NCBI GenBank assembly: GCA_040222455.1
Contig: JAVKDD010000011.1
Location: 744,001-808,000, forward strand
Direction of reading: 5' to 3'
Source: RHLJ01 sp040222455
GTDB taxonomy: Bacteria > Bacteroidota > Rhodothermia > Balneolales > Balneolaceae
DNA length: 64,000 nt
Part shown: positions 1 to 8,412 of the stretch, in pieces
Layout: every line of letters starts with the position of its first letter
How positions within the stretch are numbered: position 1 is the first letter of the stretch
Position numbers and translations under genes: made by a program
Notes under the pieces: model-generated
Seen by the model: the letters and a program-made list of their open reading frames with translations, nothing else
What the model was told of the DNA's origin: nothing
The model's database searches: none

Positions 1-373
1 GTACATGCATTATAAAATCCGTACCGATTTATGGGGATTCTGTCCTGATGAAGAATTTAATAATGAACACTTCATCGGAGAAGAATATCAAGGAATTAGA
101 CCTGCACCTGGATATCCAGCTTGCCCAGATCATACCGAGAAAAAAACACTTTTCGATTTACTTGAAGTGAAGAAGAATACTGGAATTTCTTTAACTGAAT
201 CGTTTGCGATGTATCCGGCAAGTTCGGTGAGTGGGTTTTATTTTTCACATCCACAATCTAGATACTTTGGTGTTGGAAAAATCAATAAAGATCAAGTTGA
301 AGATTATGCAGTACGTAAAGGAAAATCAGTTGATGAAATTGAAAAATGGCTAAGTCCAAATTTGGCATATTAA
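1..373 (+). CDS. metH: Methionine synthase MetH, C-terminal end (partial, cut by window start)
   Basis: This is the C-terminal part of the AdoMet-binding reactivation domain of cobalamin-dependent methionine synthase. The domain re-methylates the cob(II)alamin cofactor after oxidative inactivation. The signature RPAPGYPACPDHTEK is plainly visible, followed by the conserved segment around SGFYFSHPQSRYF and a C-terminal end typical of the family. The reading frame is open to the first base of the window, so the catalytic and B12 domains lie upstream and this is not a broken gene. metF follows 114 bases downstream on the same strand. That fits a methionine/one-carbon unit, because MetF supplies the methyl-THF used by MetH. 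Confidence 0.95.
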   Translation, partial: YMHYKIRTDLWGFCPDEEFNNEHFIGEEYQGIRPAPGYPACPDHTEKKTLFDLLEVKKNTGISLTESFAMYPASSVSGFYFSHPQSRYFGVGKINKDQVEDYAVRKGKSVDEIEKWLSPNLAY

Positions 374-487
374 CCAAGAAATTAAATTAAAAACGTTATT
401 CAGTGCGAAAGTGATAAATCTACCATTTTATTTAGCGATGTAGATTTTTCTATGATAGGCAATTGATCAGAATGACAAGAAACGAAT

Positions 488-1444
488 ATGAAAGTAACAG
501 ATTATTTTAATAAAGCAGACGGCAAAACACTCTTCACTTTTGAAGTACTACCCCCATTAAAAGGGCAGAATATTCAAACTTTATTTGATCATATTGATCC
601 ATTAATGGAATTCAATCCTCCGTTTATTGATGTAACCTATCATCGGGAGGAATACATTTATAAAAAACGAGAAAATGGGTTATTAGAGCGTAAATCGGTT
701 AGAAAGCGACCGGGAACGGTAGGTATGTGTGCTGCAATCCAAAATTATTACAAAGTAGATGCAGTACCTCATATTATTTGTGGTGGATTTAGCAAAGAAG
801 AAACTGAAAATGCTTTGATTGACCTTAATTTTTTAGGAATTGATAATGTGTTAGTACTTCAAGGTGATGTTAGAAAACCAGATCGTATTTTTGTTCCTGA
901 ACCTACTGGGCATGCATATGCTTCCGAACTTCTTTCCCAAGTAGTAGATTTAAATAACGGCATTTTCCTTGATGATGAAATCGAAAATGCAGCTTCTTCA
1001 GATTTTTGTATCGGAGTAGCGGGATATCCAGAAAAGCATACAAACGCTCCAAATATGGAAACCGATTTACGCTATTTAAAACAAAAAGTGGATGGGGGAG
1101 CAGACTACATTGTGACTCAAATGTTTTTTGATAACCAAAAGTATTTCGAGTTTGTAAAAGCGTGCAGAGAAATTGGTATCGAAATCCCAATTGTTCCGGG
1201 GTTAAAGCCAATCACCACTAAAAGGCAGGTTACATTACTTCCAGATTTATTTCATATTGATATTCCGGAAGCTCTTTCATTGGAACTTGAACATTGTAAG
1301 GATAACGAAGCTGCACGTCAGATTGGAATCGACTGGGCAGTTCAACAATCTAAAGAACTTATTGAGTTTGGAGTACCTACACTACACTATTACTCGATGG
1401 GGAAATCGCTATCGGTTTATGAAGTAGCAAAAGAGGTTTTTTAA
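488..1444 (+). CDS. metF: 5,10-methylenetetrahydrofolate reductase
   Basis: 318 aa, somewhat longer than the usual ~295 aa. It is a flavoenzyme that reduces methylene-THF to methyl-THF for methionine synthesis in the cytosol. The N-terminal strand with FEVLPP carries the conserved catalytic Glu (E19). The LQGD segment and the GADYIVTQMFFD strand of the TIM barrel are both present. The first ATG is used because no upstream in-frame start precedes it. It lies directly downstream of metH on the same strand, so the two steps of methyl transfer to homocysteine are adjacent. No promoter box was recognised in the 114-base gap, so co-transcription with metH is possible. Confidence 0.95.
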   Translation: MKVTDYFNKADGKTLFTFEVLPPLKGQNIQTLFDHIDPLMEFNPPFIDVTYHREEYIYKKRENGLLERKSVRKRPGTVGMCAAIQNYYKVDAVPHIICGGFSKEETENALIDLNFLGIDNVLVLQGDVRKPDRIFVPEPTGHAYASELLSQVVDLNNGIFLDDEIENAASSDFCIGVAGYPEKHTNAPNMETDLRYLKQKVDGGADYIVTQMFFDNQKYFEFVKACREIGIEIPIVPGLKPITTKRQVTLLPDLFHIDIPEALSLELEHCKDNEAARQIGIDWAVQQSKELIEFGVPTLHYYSMGKSLSVYEVAKEVF

Positions 1445-1477
1445 AGATAGTTTGAAGGAATAGTTACGATCAAATGG

Positions 1478-1504
1478 TCACCTATGCTTATAAATAAGCT
1501 GTGA
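1478..1504. terminator. Possible hairpin between convergent metF and methyltransferase genes
   Basis: An inner perfect palindrome, GCTTAT/ATAAGC with a 2-base loop, is flanked by TCAC/GTGA with an asymmetric bulge. It sits exactly between two convergent genes, with a T-run at 1511-1517 on the plus strand. The loop is very short, so its role as a terminator is uncertain. Confidence 0.35.
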
Positions 1505-2074
1505 CTACTGTTTTTTTACAACAATCATTCTATAGGGCGACTCACTAGTATGGTTACTTTCTTGGTCTTTAAAAATATATTTAAATTTTTTGTCTATTAG
1601 TCGAATATGCTCAGTAGCTGATTCAATTGTTTGGTTCAGAATCTGAACTTTTTTTCCTGAATCTTGAATACAAACAATTATTAAACTTCCATTTTTAATT
1701 TGTGAGAAGATAATTTTTAACAATCCGATTTCTCTTTTTTTGTCTTTTATGGTGAAATGAAACATGCTGTCAAGAAGAATTATATCATACTCCACAAAAT
1801 TATCGAAATCATAAATATCGCCAACGAGACCAATTAAATTTAAATTCTCAGCTTCTCCAATACGCTTCATTTGATTAATTCCGACTTTAGAGCTATCAAT
1901 CCCAGTAACTGAGTATCCAAGTCGAGCTAAAGCGACTGCATCTCTGCCTTGTCCACATCCTAAGTCAAGTACATTTAAATCTTTAGGATATTCAGACATA
2001 AACTCTAACAATTCTGGATAAGGTTTTCCGAAAAGGTCTTCAGTCTGATAATATTTATCGTAGGATACTGCCAT
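1505..2074 (-). CDS. Class I SAM-dependent methyltransferase
   Basis: 189 aa. Motif I (VLDLGCGQGRDA, residues 35-46) and the following acidic end of beta-2 (VTGIDSS) identify a Rossmann-fold, SAM-dependent methyltransferase. The layout resembles small TehB/UbiE-type enzymes, but no substrate-binding signature is recognisable and the substrate cannot be assigned. The gene stands alone: metF converges on it and the gene behind it begins about 1.8 kb away. It starts at an ATG and ends in a basic tail (VVKKQ). A role in tellurite or toxic-compound detoxification would be speculation from size alone. Confidence 0.8.
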   Translation of the reverse strand: MAVSYDKYYQTEDLFGKPYPELLEFMSEYPKDLNVLDLGCGQGRDAVALARLGYSVTGIDSSKVGINQMKRIGEAENLNLIGLVGDIYDFDNFVEYDIILLDSMFHFTIKDKKREIGLLKIIFSQIKNGSLIIVCIQDSGKKVQILNQTIESATEHIRLIDKKFKYIFKDQESNHTSESPYRMIVVKKQ

Positions 2075-2326
2075 ATAAGGTTTTCAGCTAAAGCGTTATT
2101 TATGATACCTTTTCTAATTTGCCAAACGATTTTGTTTGATTAACTATTCTTGATGTTGGTTTATTCTAAAGGATGGTAAATGTTTATTTTTTTGACCGCC
2201 AACAAACAGAGTAAAGTGAACTCTATTCAATTTACTCTATTAATTCGTAAGAGTAAAAGTGAATAAACCGGTTTTAATTGCATTGTACAAACATCAGCTT
2301 TTGCATTTTGTGTGTTTTGAAAAATT

Positions 2327-3850
2327 CTATTTCTTCCTCAATTCAAACAAATCTTTTCGACGATCTCTTAAATTTTTGACGCTTCCAAACTGATTTAGCT
2401 CTCTGAGCAGGTCAATATCTACATCGGCAATTAGAATCATCTCCGTATTGGGTGTTGCTTCAGCTTTTATACCATTAGTAGGGAAGGAGAAATCACAGGG
2501 AGTAAATACCATAGATTGTGCAAATTGAATATCCATGTTGTGAACATTTGGTAAGTTTCCAACACTTCCAGCTATGGCTACATAACATTCATTTTCAATG
2601 GCTCGGGCTTGTGAACAGTTTCGAACGCGAGAATACCCATTTTGTGTATCGGTGAGAAATGGGACGAATAAAATATCCATGCCTTCATCAGCAAGAAGTC
2701 GACTGAGTTCTGGGAATTCAGAATCGTAGCAAATTAAAATTCCGATTTTTCCGCAATCGGTATCATAAGTTTTTAGCTCATTTCCACCTTGCATTCCCCA
2801 AATTTTAGCTTCATCGGGAGTGACGTGTATTTTTTCATATCGTTCAACAGAGCCATCTCTTCGGCATAAATAACCAACGTTATACAAAAGATCGTTTTTA
2901 ATCTCTGGCATACTTCCGGTAATAATATTGATATTATATGAAATGGCTAGTTCAGAAAATTTATGTACAACTTTGTCTGTATATTTTGCGAGTTCCCGAA
3001 TGGCTTCCGATTCAGATAGGTGATTATGACCTGCCATTAAAGGGGCATTAAAGAACTCTGGAAATAAAGCGAAATCTGAGCGATATCCAGAAACAGTGTC
3101 AATAAAGTATTCTGCTTGTTGCATCACTTCATCAAGGTTTTTATAGGGACGCATTTGCCATTGAACCAAACCTAATCGTACAACTGTTTTTTTTATATTC
3201 GCTCTTTTAGTGGGTTTTTTATAATAGATATTATCCCATTCGAGTAATACTGCAAAGTCGTTAGAATCTTTATCACCTTGTAAGTAACCTTTTAATATTT
3301 TGGAAGGGTGGAAGTCATTCGAAATCTGAAAACTCAAAACCGAATCATGAATTTCTTTCCGTTTTACTTTTTCGATGTATTCTTTTGGTGAAATTTCATT
3401 TGAATGTTTATGGTAGTTAGGAATACGACCACCAAAAGCTATTTCTCTTAGATTCAGATTTTCACATAATTCTTTTCTGTAATTATATAATCGACGTCCA
3501 AGTCGTAATCCTCTAAATTCTGGTTTAATAAACAGGTCGATACCATACAATACATCGCCTTCACTAGAGTGTGTATCGAAGGTGAAATTTCCAGTGATTT
3601 CCTTATAAGTTTGGTGCTCATCAAATGTTTGATAATCCACAATAAGGGATAAAGCGCAACCTGCTAATTCCCCGTTAATTTTTATTACTACTTGTCCTTC
3701 AGGAAATTTTTTAATCAACGATTTAATATCGTCTTCTTCCCAATATGCATTTTGCACGTTGGTATAAGATTCAATCATTGCAGATTTTAATGCTTTGTAA
3801 TCCGCTAAAGTCAGAAACTCAAGCTCAATATTTTCAATGTCTTTAATCAT
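2327..3850 (-). CDS. GNAT acetyltransferase-nitrilase fusion protein
   Basis: 507 aa with two catalytic domains. Residues ~7-215 form a GNAT N-acetyltransferase, with the acetyl-CoA loop in PEFRGLRLGRRL at about residues 110-125. Residues ~225-505 form a carbon-nitrogen hydrolase of the nitrilase/omega-amidase superfamily. The Glu-Lys-Cys triad is complete: E265 (FPEFF), K340 (YEKIH) and C374 (ICYDSEFPE), with spacing normal for the superfamily. Proteins of this two-domain architecture are widespread and annotated as bifunctional, but the substrate is not established. The gene is monocistronic with a good -7 box upstream. The likely function is cytosolic acetylation and amide hydrolysis of a common small amine or amide metabolite (inference). 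Confidence 0.9.
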   Translation of the reverse strand: MIKDIENIELEFLTLADYKALKSAMIESYTNVQNAYWEEDDIKSLIKKFPEGQVVIKINGELAGCALSLIVDYQTFDEHQTYKEITGNFTFDTHSSEGDVLYGIDLFIKPEFRGLRLGRRLYNYRKELCENLNLREIAFGGRIPNYHKHSNEISPKEYIEKVKRKEIHDSVLSFQISNDFHPSKILKGYLQGDKDSNDFAVLLEWDNIYYKKPTKRANIKKTVVRLGLVQWQMRPYKNLDEVMQQAEYFIDTVSGYRSDFALFPEFFNAPLMAGHNHLSESEAIRELAKYTDKVVHKFSELAISYNINIITGSMPEIKNDLLYNVGYLCRRDGSVERYEKIHVTPDEAKIWGMQGGNELKTYDTDCGKIGILICYDSEFPELSRLLADEGMDILFVPFLTDTQNGYSRVRNCSQARAIENECYVAIAGSVGNLPNVHNMDIQFAQSMVFTPCDFSFPTNGIKAEATPNTEMILIADVDIDLLRELNQFGSVKNLRDRRKDLFELRKK

Positions 3851-3887
3851 TATCTAGATTATTTATAAAGGAATGGATAAAACCTGG

Positions 3888-3921
3888 CAAAGATACACTA
3901 ATTTGAGGGTTGTTTAATCAA
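3888..3921 (-). promoter_or_regulatory. Candidate Bacteroidota-type promoter of the GNAT-nitrilase gene
   Basis: On the minus strand, TATCTTTG (3895-3888) matches the TAnnTTTG -7 consensus exactly. A TTG lies 23 bases upstream (3921-3919), the long end of the accepted spacing. Predicted transcription would start about 30 bases before the ATG. Confidence 0.45.
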
Positions 3922-4094
3922 GATAATTTGTTAATCGAATTTGAGAACTGATTGATTTTAGCAATTCTTAAATCCGAATTGAGAAGGAAAATGATGCACT
4001 CATCCGCCAAGGTTCTTCGCTTTTGCTCAGAATGTCCTAAATTGAAAATGGTCAACAAATTCGAGACATCTGCAAACATTTAAAAGATTTTTCC

Positions 4095-4772
4095 TTAATC
4101 CTCTTCTTGTTCTTCTTCGAACTCTTTTATGGTACCTTCAAACTCGAAGGAGGAAAAGTCATCTTTGTCTAGCCAGTATTTCGAAGTGATAATAGTGTAA
4201 GCCTGATTTCCAGAATTATTAACTTTCCATAAAATACTTTCGGCTTCCGGAAATTCTTTTTCACCATTAATTTGATCGTCAAATAATCTCTTAATAATAT
4301 TTCTTTCATTAAGTCCATTACTAAGAGCCTTAATGATTATTTCATTGGTCATATAATCATGTTCATTCTTTGGAAGATGGAGTTCTAAATCTATAATGCT
4401 GGCTTCCGTATTGGGAAACCTACCGTTATATGCTTTATAAAGTAGTTGATTGATATTAAATAAGATTTCATGAAGAGAAATATCGGAGTAGTCTTCTGCT
4501 ACTTTATCATCTGGCATCTCGTTTGAAAGTTGATGAATCTGACCCTTATTTAATTTATTTGAGAGTTTATATTCCAAAATAACTTCAGCCGCTTCGGTTG
4601 GTTCGAAATCGTTGATAGCCATGAATAAAAAATCAAGTAAATCTTCTTTAGCAGTATTTTCTGCATCTGGAAAATTCATTCGGTTTAGGAGTTCTACATA
4701 GTCGTTTTCAGACCATGCATTTGGTAATTCGTTAACAGTTTTAATGCTTTTAATATTGACACTACACTTCAT
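4095..4772 (-). CDS. Uncharacterised acidic cytosolic protein
   Basis: 225 aa, not recognised. There is no signal peptide or membrane segment. The composition is strongly acidic and ends in a Glu/Asp-rich tail (EEEQEED). Predicted helices predominate in the first half (residues ~30-130) and a beta-like stretch with aromatic residues lies near the end (YTIITSKYWLD). The ATG start is supported by a -7-type box about 25 bases upstream. The next gene upstream starts over 70 bases away and is not obviously related. Nothing in the sequence suggests an enzyme. A protein-binding or regulatory role is only a guess. Confidence 0.7.
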   Translation of the reverse strand: MKCSVNIKSIKTVNELPNAWSENDYVELLNRMNFPDAENTAKEDLLDFLFMAINDFEPTEAAEVILEYKLSNKLNKGQIHQLSNEMPDDKVAEDYSDISLHEILFNINQLLYKAYNGRFPNTEASIIDLELHLPKNEHDYMTNEIIIKALSNGLNERNIIKRLFDDQINGEKEFPEAESILWKVNNSGNQAYTIITSKYWLDKDDFSSFEFEGTIKEFEEEQEED

Positions 4773-4796
4773 ATTTGTTGTTTACTTGAATATGTT

Positions 4797-4804
4797 CAAA
4801 ATTA
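4797..4804 (-). promoter_or_regulatory. Candidate -7 box upstream of the acidic hypothetical gene
   Basis: The minus-strand octamer TAATTTTG fits TAnnTTTG. A TTG occurs 16 bases further upstream (4823-4821), slightly short of usual spacing. It lies 25 bases before the ATG. Confidence 0.35.
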
Positions 4805-4848
4805 GCATACTCAATGTTAACAATTATATAATAGAACACTAAACTTAA

Positions 4849-6180
4849 TTAGAGAGAATAACTTTCCCTATAAGTACGACTTAGCATAGAATTTGCTTCG
4901 GCATCATTTTTAAAGCGTTCTTTCCCGTGATCCCAACTCAAAGGCCTTTTTAATTCGTATGCAATATTTGCAATATTACAAATACTTGCGGTTCGGTGAC
5001 CAATTTCAATATCAGCTACAGGTATAGTTCTATTTTTAATAGCATCAATCCAATCTTGATAGTGGTTATCACTTCTATAAAGTTTTGTATCAGTTTGAGA
5101 AAGTTCTTGATCAACTAGACTCATATTTGAAGATTCAAAAAAACCTCTGCTTATATCAATAGTACCTTCGGCTCCTATAAAACGGACAGCATTTCCACGA
5201 CCAAAATCTTCATGCACCATTTTAATTCCATTTGCATAATTGAATACCAACCCACGTTCTGCGTTATTCTGAGTAGGAGGGATAAATTCAACTGGACCAC
5301 TATTGTCCATTCCAAGTGCCCATTGAGCAATGTCAAACATATGAGCTCCCCAGTCGGTCATTCCGCCACCGCCAAATTCTTTATATCTTCGCCACATTGG
5401 GTAATTATCCCAGGGGTAGGGAGGAGCTAACTCATTATTATATTCAACAAATGGAGAAGGTCCAATCCATCGATCCCAATCTAAACTTTCGGGTAGACTT
5501 TGCTTTGGTAAATCATAAGGTCTCGGAGGTCCACCTACATTAACTTTTACTTCGGTAATCTCCCCGATATATCCATTTCGGACTAATTCACAGGCTTTTC
5601 TAAAATTACCCCAAGATCGTTGCATACTACCAGTTTGGGCAACTCGATTATTTTTACGAGTAGCATTTACCATTGCTCTGCCTTCTTCAATTGTTAAAGA
5701 AAGTGGTTTTTCACAGTATAAATCTTTTCCCGAATTCAAAGCTGCAATAGCAGGAATGGCGTGCCAATGATCAGGAGTACATACGATAACTGCATCAATA
5801 TCATCTCTGGAAATAATTTCTTCGTATTCATGGTAAGCAGTAACCCCAGAATAACTCTCTGAGCCGGTTGCTTCAGCATATTTCATTTCGACCCATTCTT
5901 TGAATTTAGTTCTTTTAACAGAGTCGACGTCACAATTTGCTACGATTTGAGCTTCATTTAATGAAATAAATGGATTTGCTAGAATGGTTCCTTGTTTGCC
6001 ATTACCAATAAATCCGATAGTAATTTTATCGCTAGGAGCTTTAAAACCTTTTCCTCCTAAAACAAACCTTGGCACAATTGTAAATGAAGCAATTCCCAAT
6101 GCTGACTTTTTCAGGAATTCTTTACGGCTGGAACTGGAAAGGGTACTTTTTTTTGAGGAGTTCTTATTTCTTGAATTCAT
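4849..6180 (-). CDS. Gfo/Idh/MocA family oxidoreductase with Tat-type signal
   Basis: 443 aa NAD(P)-dependent sugar-type dehydrogenase. The N-terminus carries a twin-arginine-like motif in RK form (SRKEFLKK, residues 18-25) followed by a hydrophobic stretch, so export to the periplasm with bound cofactor is likely. The dinucleotide-binding loop is GFIGNGKQG (56-64). The family EKP motif, whose Lys contacts substrate and cofactor, is at 157-159. The C-terminal beta-sheet domain includes GGGGMTDWGAHMFDIAQW, typical of secreted members that act on glycosides or oxidised sugars. The substrate is unknown. No sugar-utilisation genes are adjacent; purC and a LacI regulator lie upstream on the same strand. 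Confidence 0.9.
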   Translation of the reverse strand: MNSRNKNSSKKSTLSSSSRKEFLKKSALGIASFTIVPRFVLGGKGFKAPSDKITIGFIGNGKQGTILANPFISLNEAQIVANCDVDSVKRTKFKEWVEMKYAEATGSESYSGVTAYHEYEEIISRDDIDAVIVCTPDHWHAIPAIAALNSGKDLYCEKPLSLTIEEGRAMVNATRKNNRVAQTGSMQRSWGNFRKACELVRNGYIGEITEVKVNVGGPPRPYDLPKQSLPESLDWDRWIGPSPFVEYNNELAPPYPWDNYPMWRRYKEFGGGGMTDWGAHMFDIAQWALGMDNSGPVEFIPPTQNNAERGLVFNYANGIKMVHEDFGRGNAVRFIGAEGTIDISRGFFESSNMSLVDQELSQTDTKLYRSDNHYQDWIDAIKNRTIPVADIEIGHRTASICNIANIAYELKRPLSWDHGKERFKNDAEANSMLSRTYRESYSL

Positions 6181-6260
6181 TTTTGCAGTTCTTTGTTAAT
6201 TCTTCAAAGAAATTGGAAAAAAGAGAGGTGATTTCAAAGAATAAGTTTATCCGAAGTAGT

Positions 6261-7220
6261 TTAGTATTTAGCTAATATTTTTGAAAGTGTATGATCGAAA
6301 TTGTTTTCAATTTTTGGTTCAAACTTTTTGCCTGTTAGCATTTCAAAAAGTTCAGAATATCGTTCAAAAACTTCCAGCCTGAATTGATCTGGTAAATCGG
6401 GGAGTGTCTGCCCCTCAAGGCCTTGAAATCCCTTACCCATTAACCATTCTCTTAAAAATTCTTTTGATAGTTGTTTTTGTGGCAGACCTTGAGCTTGTCT
6501 TTCTTCATACCCATCTAAATAAAAATAACGAGATGAATCTGTAGTATGCACTTCATCAATTAAAGTGAGCTCGCCATCAAAAAGTCCAAATTCATACTTT
6601 GTATCCACTAGAATTAGCCCCTTATTTGCGGCTACTTCAGTTCCTCTTTCAAAAAGTTTGAAAGCTACTTCACGGATTTGAGACCATAGTTTATCAGAAA
6701 CAATTTTTCGTTTCAAAATATCAGACTCCGAAATATCTTCGTCATGACCTTCGGTTGCTTTAGTAGCAGGAGTGAGGATAGGTTCTGGGAATTTTTCATG
6801 TTCAACCATTACTTCAGGAAGATTGACTCCACATAAAGTTCGAAGTCCAGATTTGTATGTACGCCATGCATGACCCGTTAAATAACCTCGAACAACGACC
6901 TCTATAGGTATTGGAGTACATTTTTTTGCTATTGTAACATTTGGGTGTGGAACTTCAACAACATGAGTTGCTACAATATCTTTTACAGTTTCAAAAGAAA
7001 AAGCTGCAAGTTGATTTAGTATTTGTCCTTTAAATGGAATTGCTTGCCGCATTATAAAATCAAACGCAGAAATACGATCTGTTACTACAATACCCAGAGT
7101 TTCATTTTTCAGATCGTAAACTTCTCGAACTTTACCTTTATATGGTGTACCAAAAGAAGAAAGATTAGTATTTTTAATGCAGTGATCTAAAGCTTCTTTA
7201 GTATTAAAATTATATTCCAC
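6261..7220 (-). CDS. purC: Phosphoribosylaminoimidazole-succinocarboxamide synthase (SAICAR synthetase)
   Basis: 319 aa, the longer form related to the yeast enzyme rather than the ~240-aa short bacterial form. It catalyses ATP-dependent joining of CAIR and aspartate in de novo purine synthesis. Family motifs are present: KGKVREVYDL (residues 28-37, ATP site), VVVRGYLTGHAW, and LVDTKYEFG followed by LIDEVHTTDSSR. The start is a GTG; the only Met codons further in lie past essential sequence. It begins 3 bases after the stop of a LacI-type regulator on the same strand, so the two are almost certainly co-transcribed. Other pur genes are not in the window. Confidence 0.95.
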   Translation of the reverse strand: MEYNFNTKEALDHCIKNTNLSSFGTPYKGKVREVYDLKNETLGIVVTDRISAFDFIMRQAIPFKGQILNQLAAFSFETVKDIVATHVVEVPHPNVTIAKKCTPIPIEVVVRGYLTGHAWRTYKSGLRTLCGVNLPEVMVEHEKFPEPILTPATKATEGHDEDISESDILKRKIVSDKLWSQIREVAFKLFERGTEVAANKGLILVDTKYEFGLFDGELTLIDEVHTTDSSRYFYLDGYEERQAQGLPQKQLSKEFLREWLMGKGFQGLEGQTLPDLPDQFRLEVFERYSELFEMLTGKKFEPKIENNFDHTLSKILAKY

Positions 7221-7223
7221 TGG

Positions 7224-8234
7224 TTATTTTTTTTCTGTTGATCCTCTCTCTACAAGAATTGGATTGATGGAAGTTTGAAAGAGATTATCATCTGGATCTT
7301 TGATAATAGCTGCTAATCGTGCAGTAGCCTGAATTCCAATGGTATGCATTTGCTGATCGATGGTCGTTAGATCTAGATATTTGCTCAGTTTAATATTATC
7401 GTAACCCATAATCGCAATATCATCGGGTACTTTAATTCCTAACCGAGATAATGCATGAAGTGCTCCAAGAGCTTGTGTATCGTTAGCACAAAAAACGGCA
7501 TCTGGATATCTACCCATTTTGTCGAATTTATACACCGCTTCAAACCCAGTTTCTTCTGTAAAACCTGCATGTTTGGTCGTGTCACCAGATACAAACAGAG
7601 TTTTATCAATCTTCATTTTATAGTTTTTAAGGGCATCCTTAAATCCACGTTCTCTATCATCTGAAGAGCGTGTTTTAACAGGCGTAGTAATCATTCCAAT
7701 ATTCTGGAATCCTTTTTTTACTAAATGTTCACCTGCCATGTAACCACCCTGGTAATCATTTACCATAAAATAATTGTAGGCTTCGTGCGCAGCATTTACT
7801 AAAACTATAGGAACACGAGATGACTGAAGGTGTTTATGGATATTGTCGCTAACATCAATAGATAGTAGGATGAGGGCATCAGCCGTACCGCGATCAAAAA
7901 AATTAATTACAGCTTCTTCCGGATCTTTTGAACCAGTGTTATAAAGGATGATATCGAGATCCATTTTCTTAATCTCATCTTTTACCCCTTTAAGTACTTC
8001 ATTAAAAAATGGGGTTGTAAAAGAAGGGACTGCTACTGCGAGCAATTGAGGTTCTTTACTAGCTAATTTCCGAGCACTTACCTGAGGTCTAAAGTTTAGA
8101 TCATCAATGGTTTTTTGAACTTTCTTTTTTGTTTCTTCTGAAACATTTGGAGAATTGTTCAATACCCTTGAAACGGTAGATATTGCTACACCCGCATCTT
8201 TGGCTACTTCATAAATGGTTACTTTTTTACTCAT
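7224..8234 (-). CDS. LacI-family transcriptional regulator
   Basis: 336 aa from the ATG at 8234, chosen because an AGGG lies just upstream and the family N-terminus (KKVTIYEVAKDAGVAISTVS) begins there. A TTG 27 bases further upstream is possible but adds nothing conserved. The helix-turn-helix and hinge (NFRPQVSARKLA) are followed by a periplasmic-binding-protein-like ligand domain (residues ~60-330) with MGYDNIKLSKYLDL near the C-terminus. It probably represses or activates genes in response to a sugar or nucleobase. It is followed after 3 bases by purC. That arrangement recalls E. coli PurR, also a LacI member, but the ligand cannot be read from sequence. Confidence 0.9.
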   Translation of the reverse strand: MSKKVTIYEVAKDAGVAISTVSRVLNNSPNVSEETKKKVQKTIDDLNFRPQVSARKLASKEPQLLAVAVPSFTTPFFNEVLKGVKDEIKKMDLDIILYNTGSKDPEEAVINFFDRGTADALILLSIDVSDNIHKHLQSSRVPIVLVNAAHEAYNYFMVNDYQGGYMAGEHLVKKGFQNIGMITTPVKTRSSDDRERGFKDALKNYKMKIDKTLFVSGDTTKHAGFTEETGFEAVYKFDKMGRYPDAVFCANDTQALGALHALSRLGIKVPDDIAIMGYDNIKLSKYLDLTTIDQQMHTIGIQATARLAAIIKDPDDNLFQTSINPILVERGSTEKK

Positions 8235-8412
8235 ATTCCCTGTAGATATTTTTTCAATCAATTAACAAAAAAAAGTGAATTCACCCCATTTTAGCTAATA
8301 AATTTAGTAGACAGAGTATAATCAACTTATAAAGAAGATGTAATTGGTATTAAAAAATTATTTATTTCTTAATTATGGAACTATCAAAGGTATTTTAAGC
8401 ATTTATCACAAT

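Noticed and set aside
1..373. Short MetH fragment as a pseudogene
   Set aside because: The frame is open to the window edge and the conserved C-terminal motifs are intact, so it is a gene cut by the window boundary.
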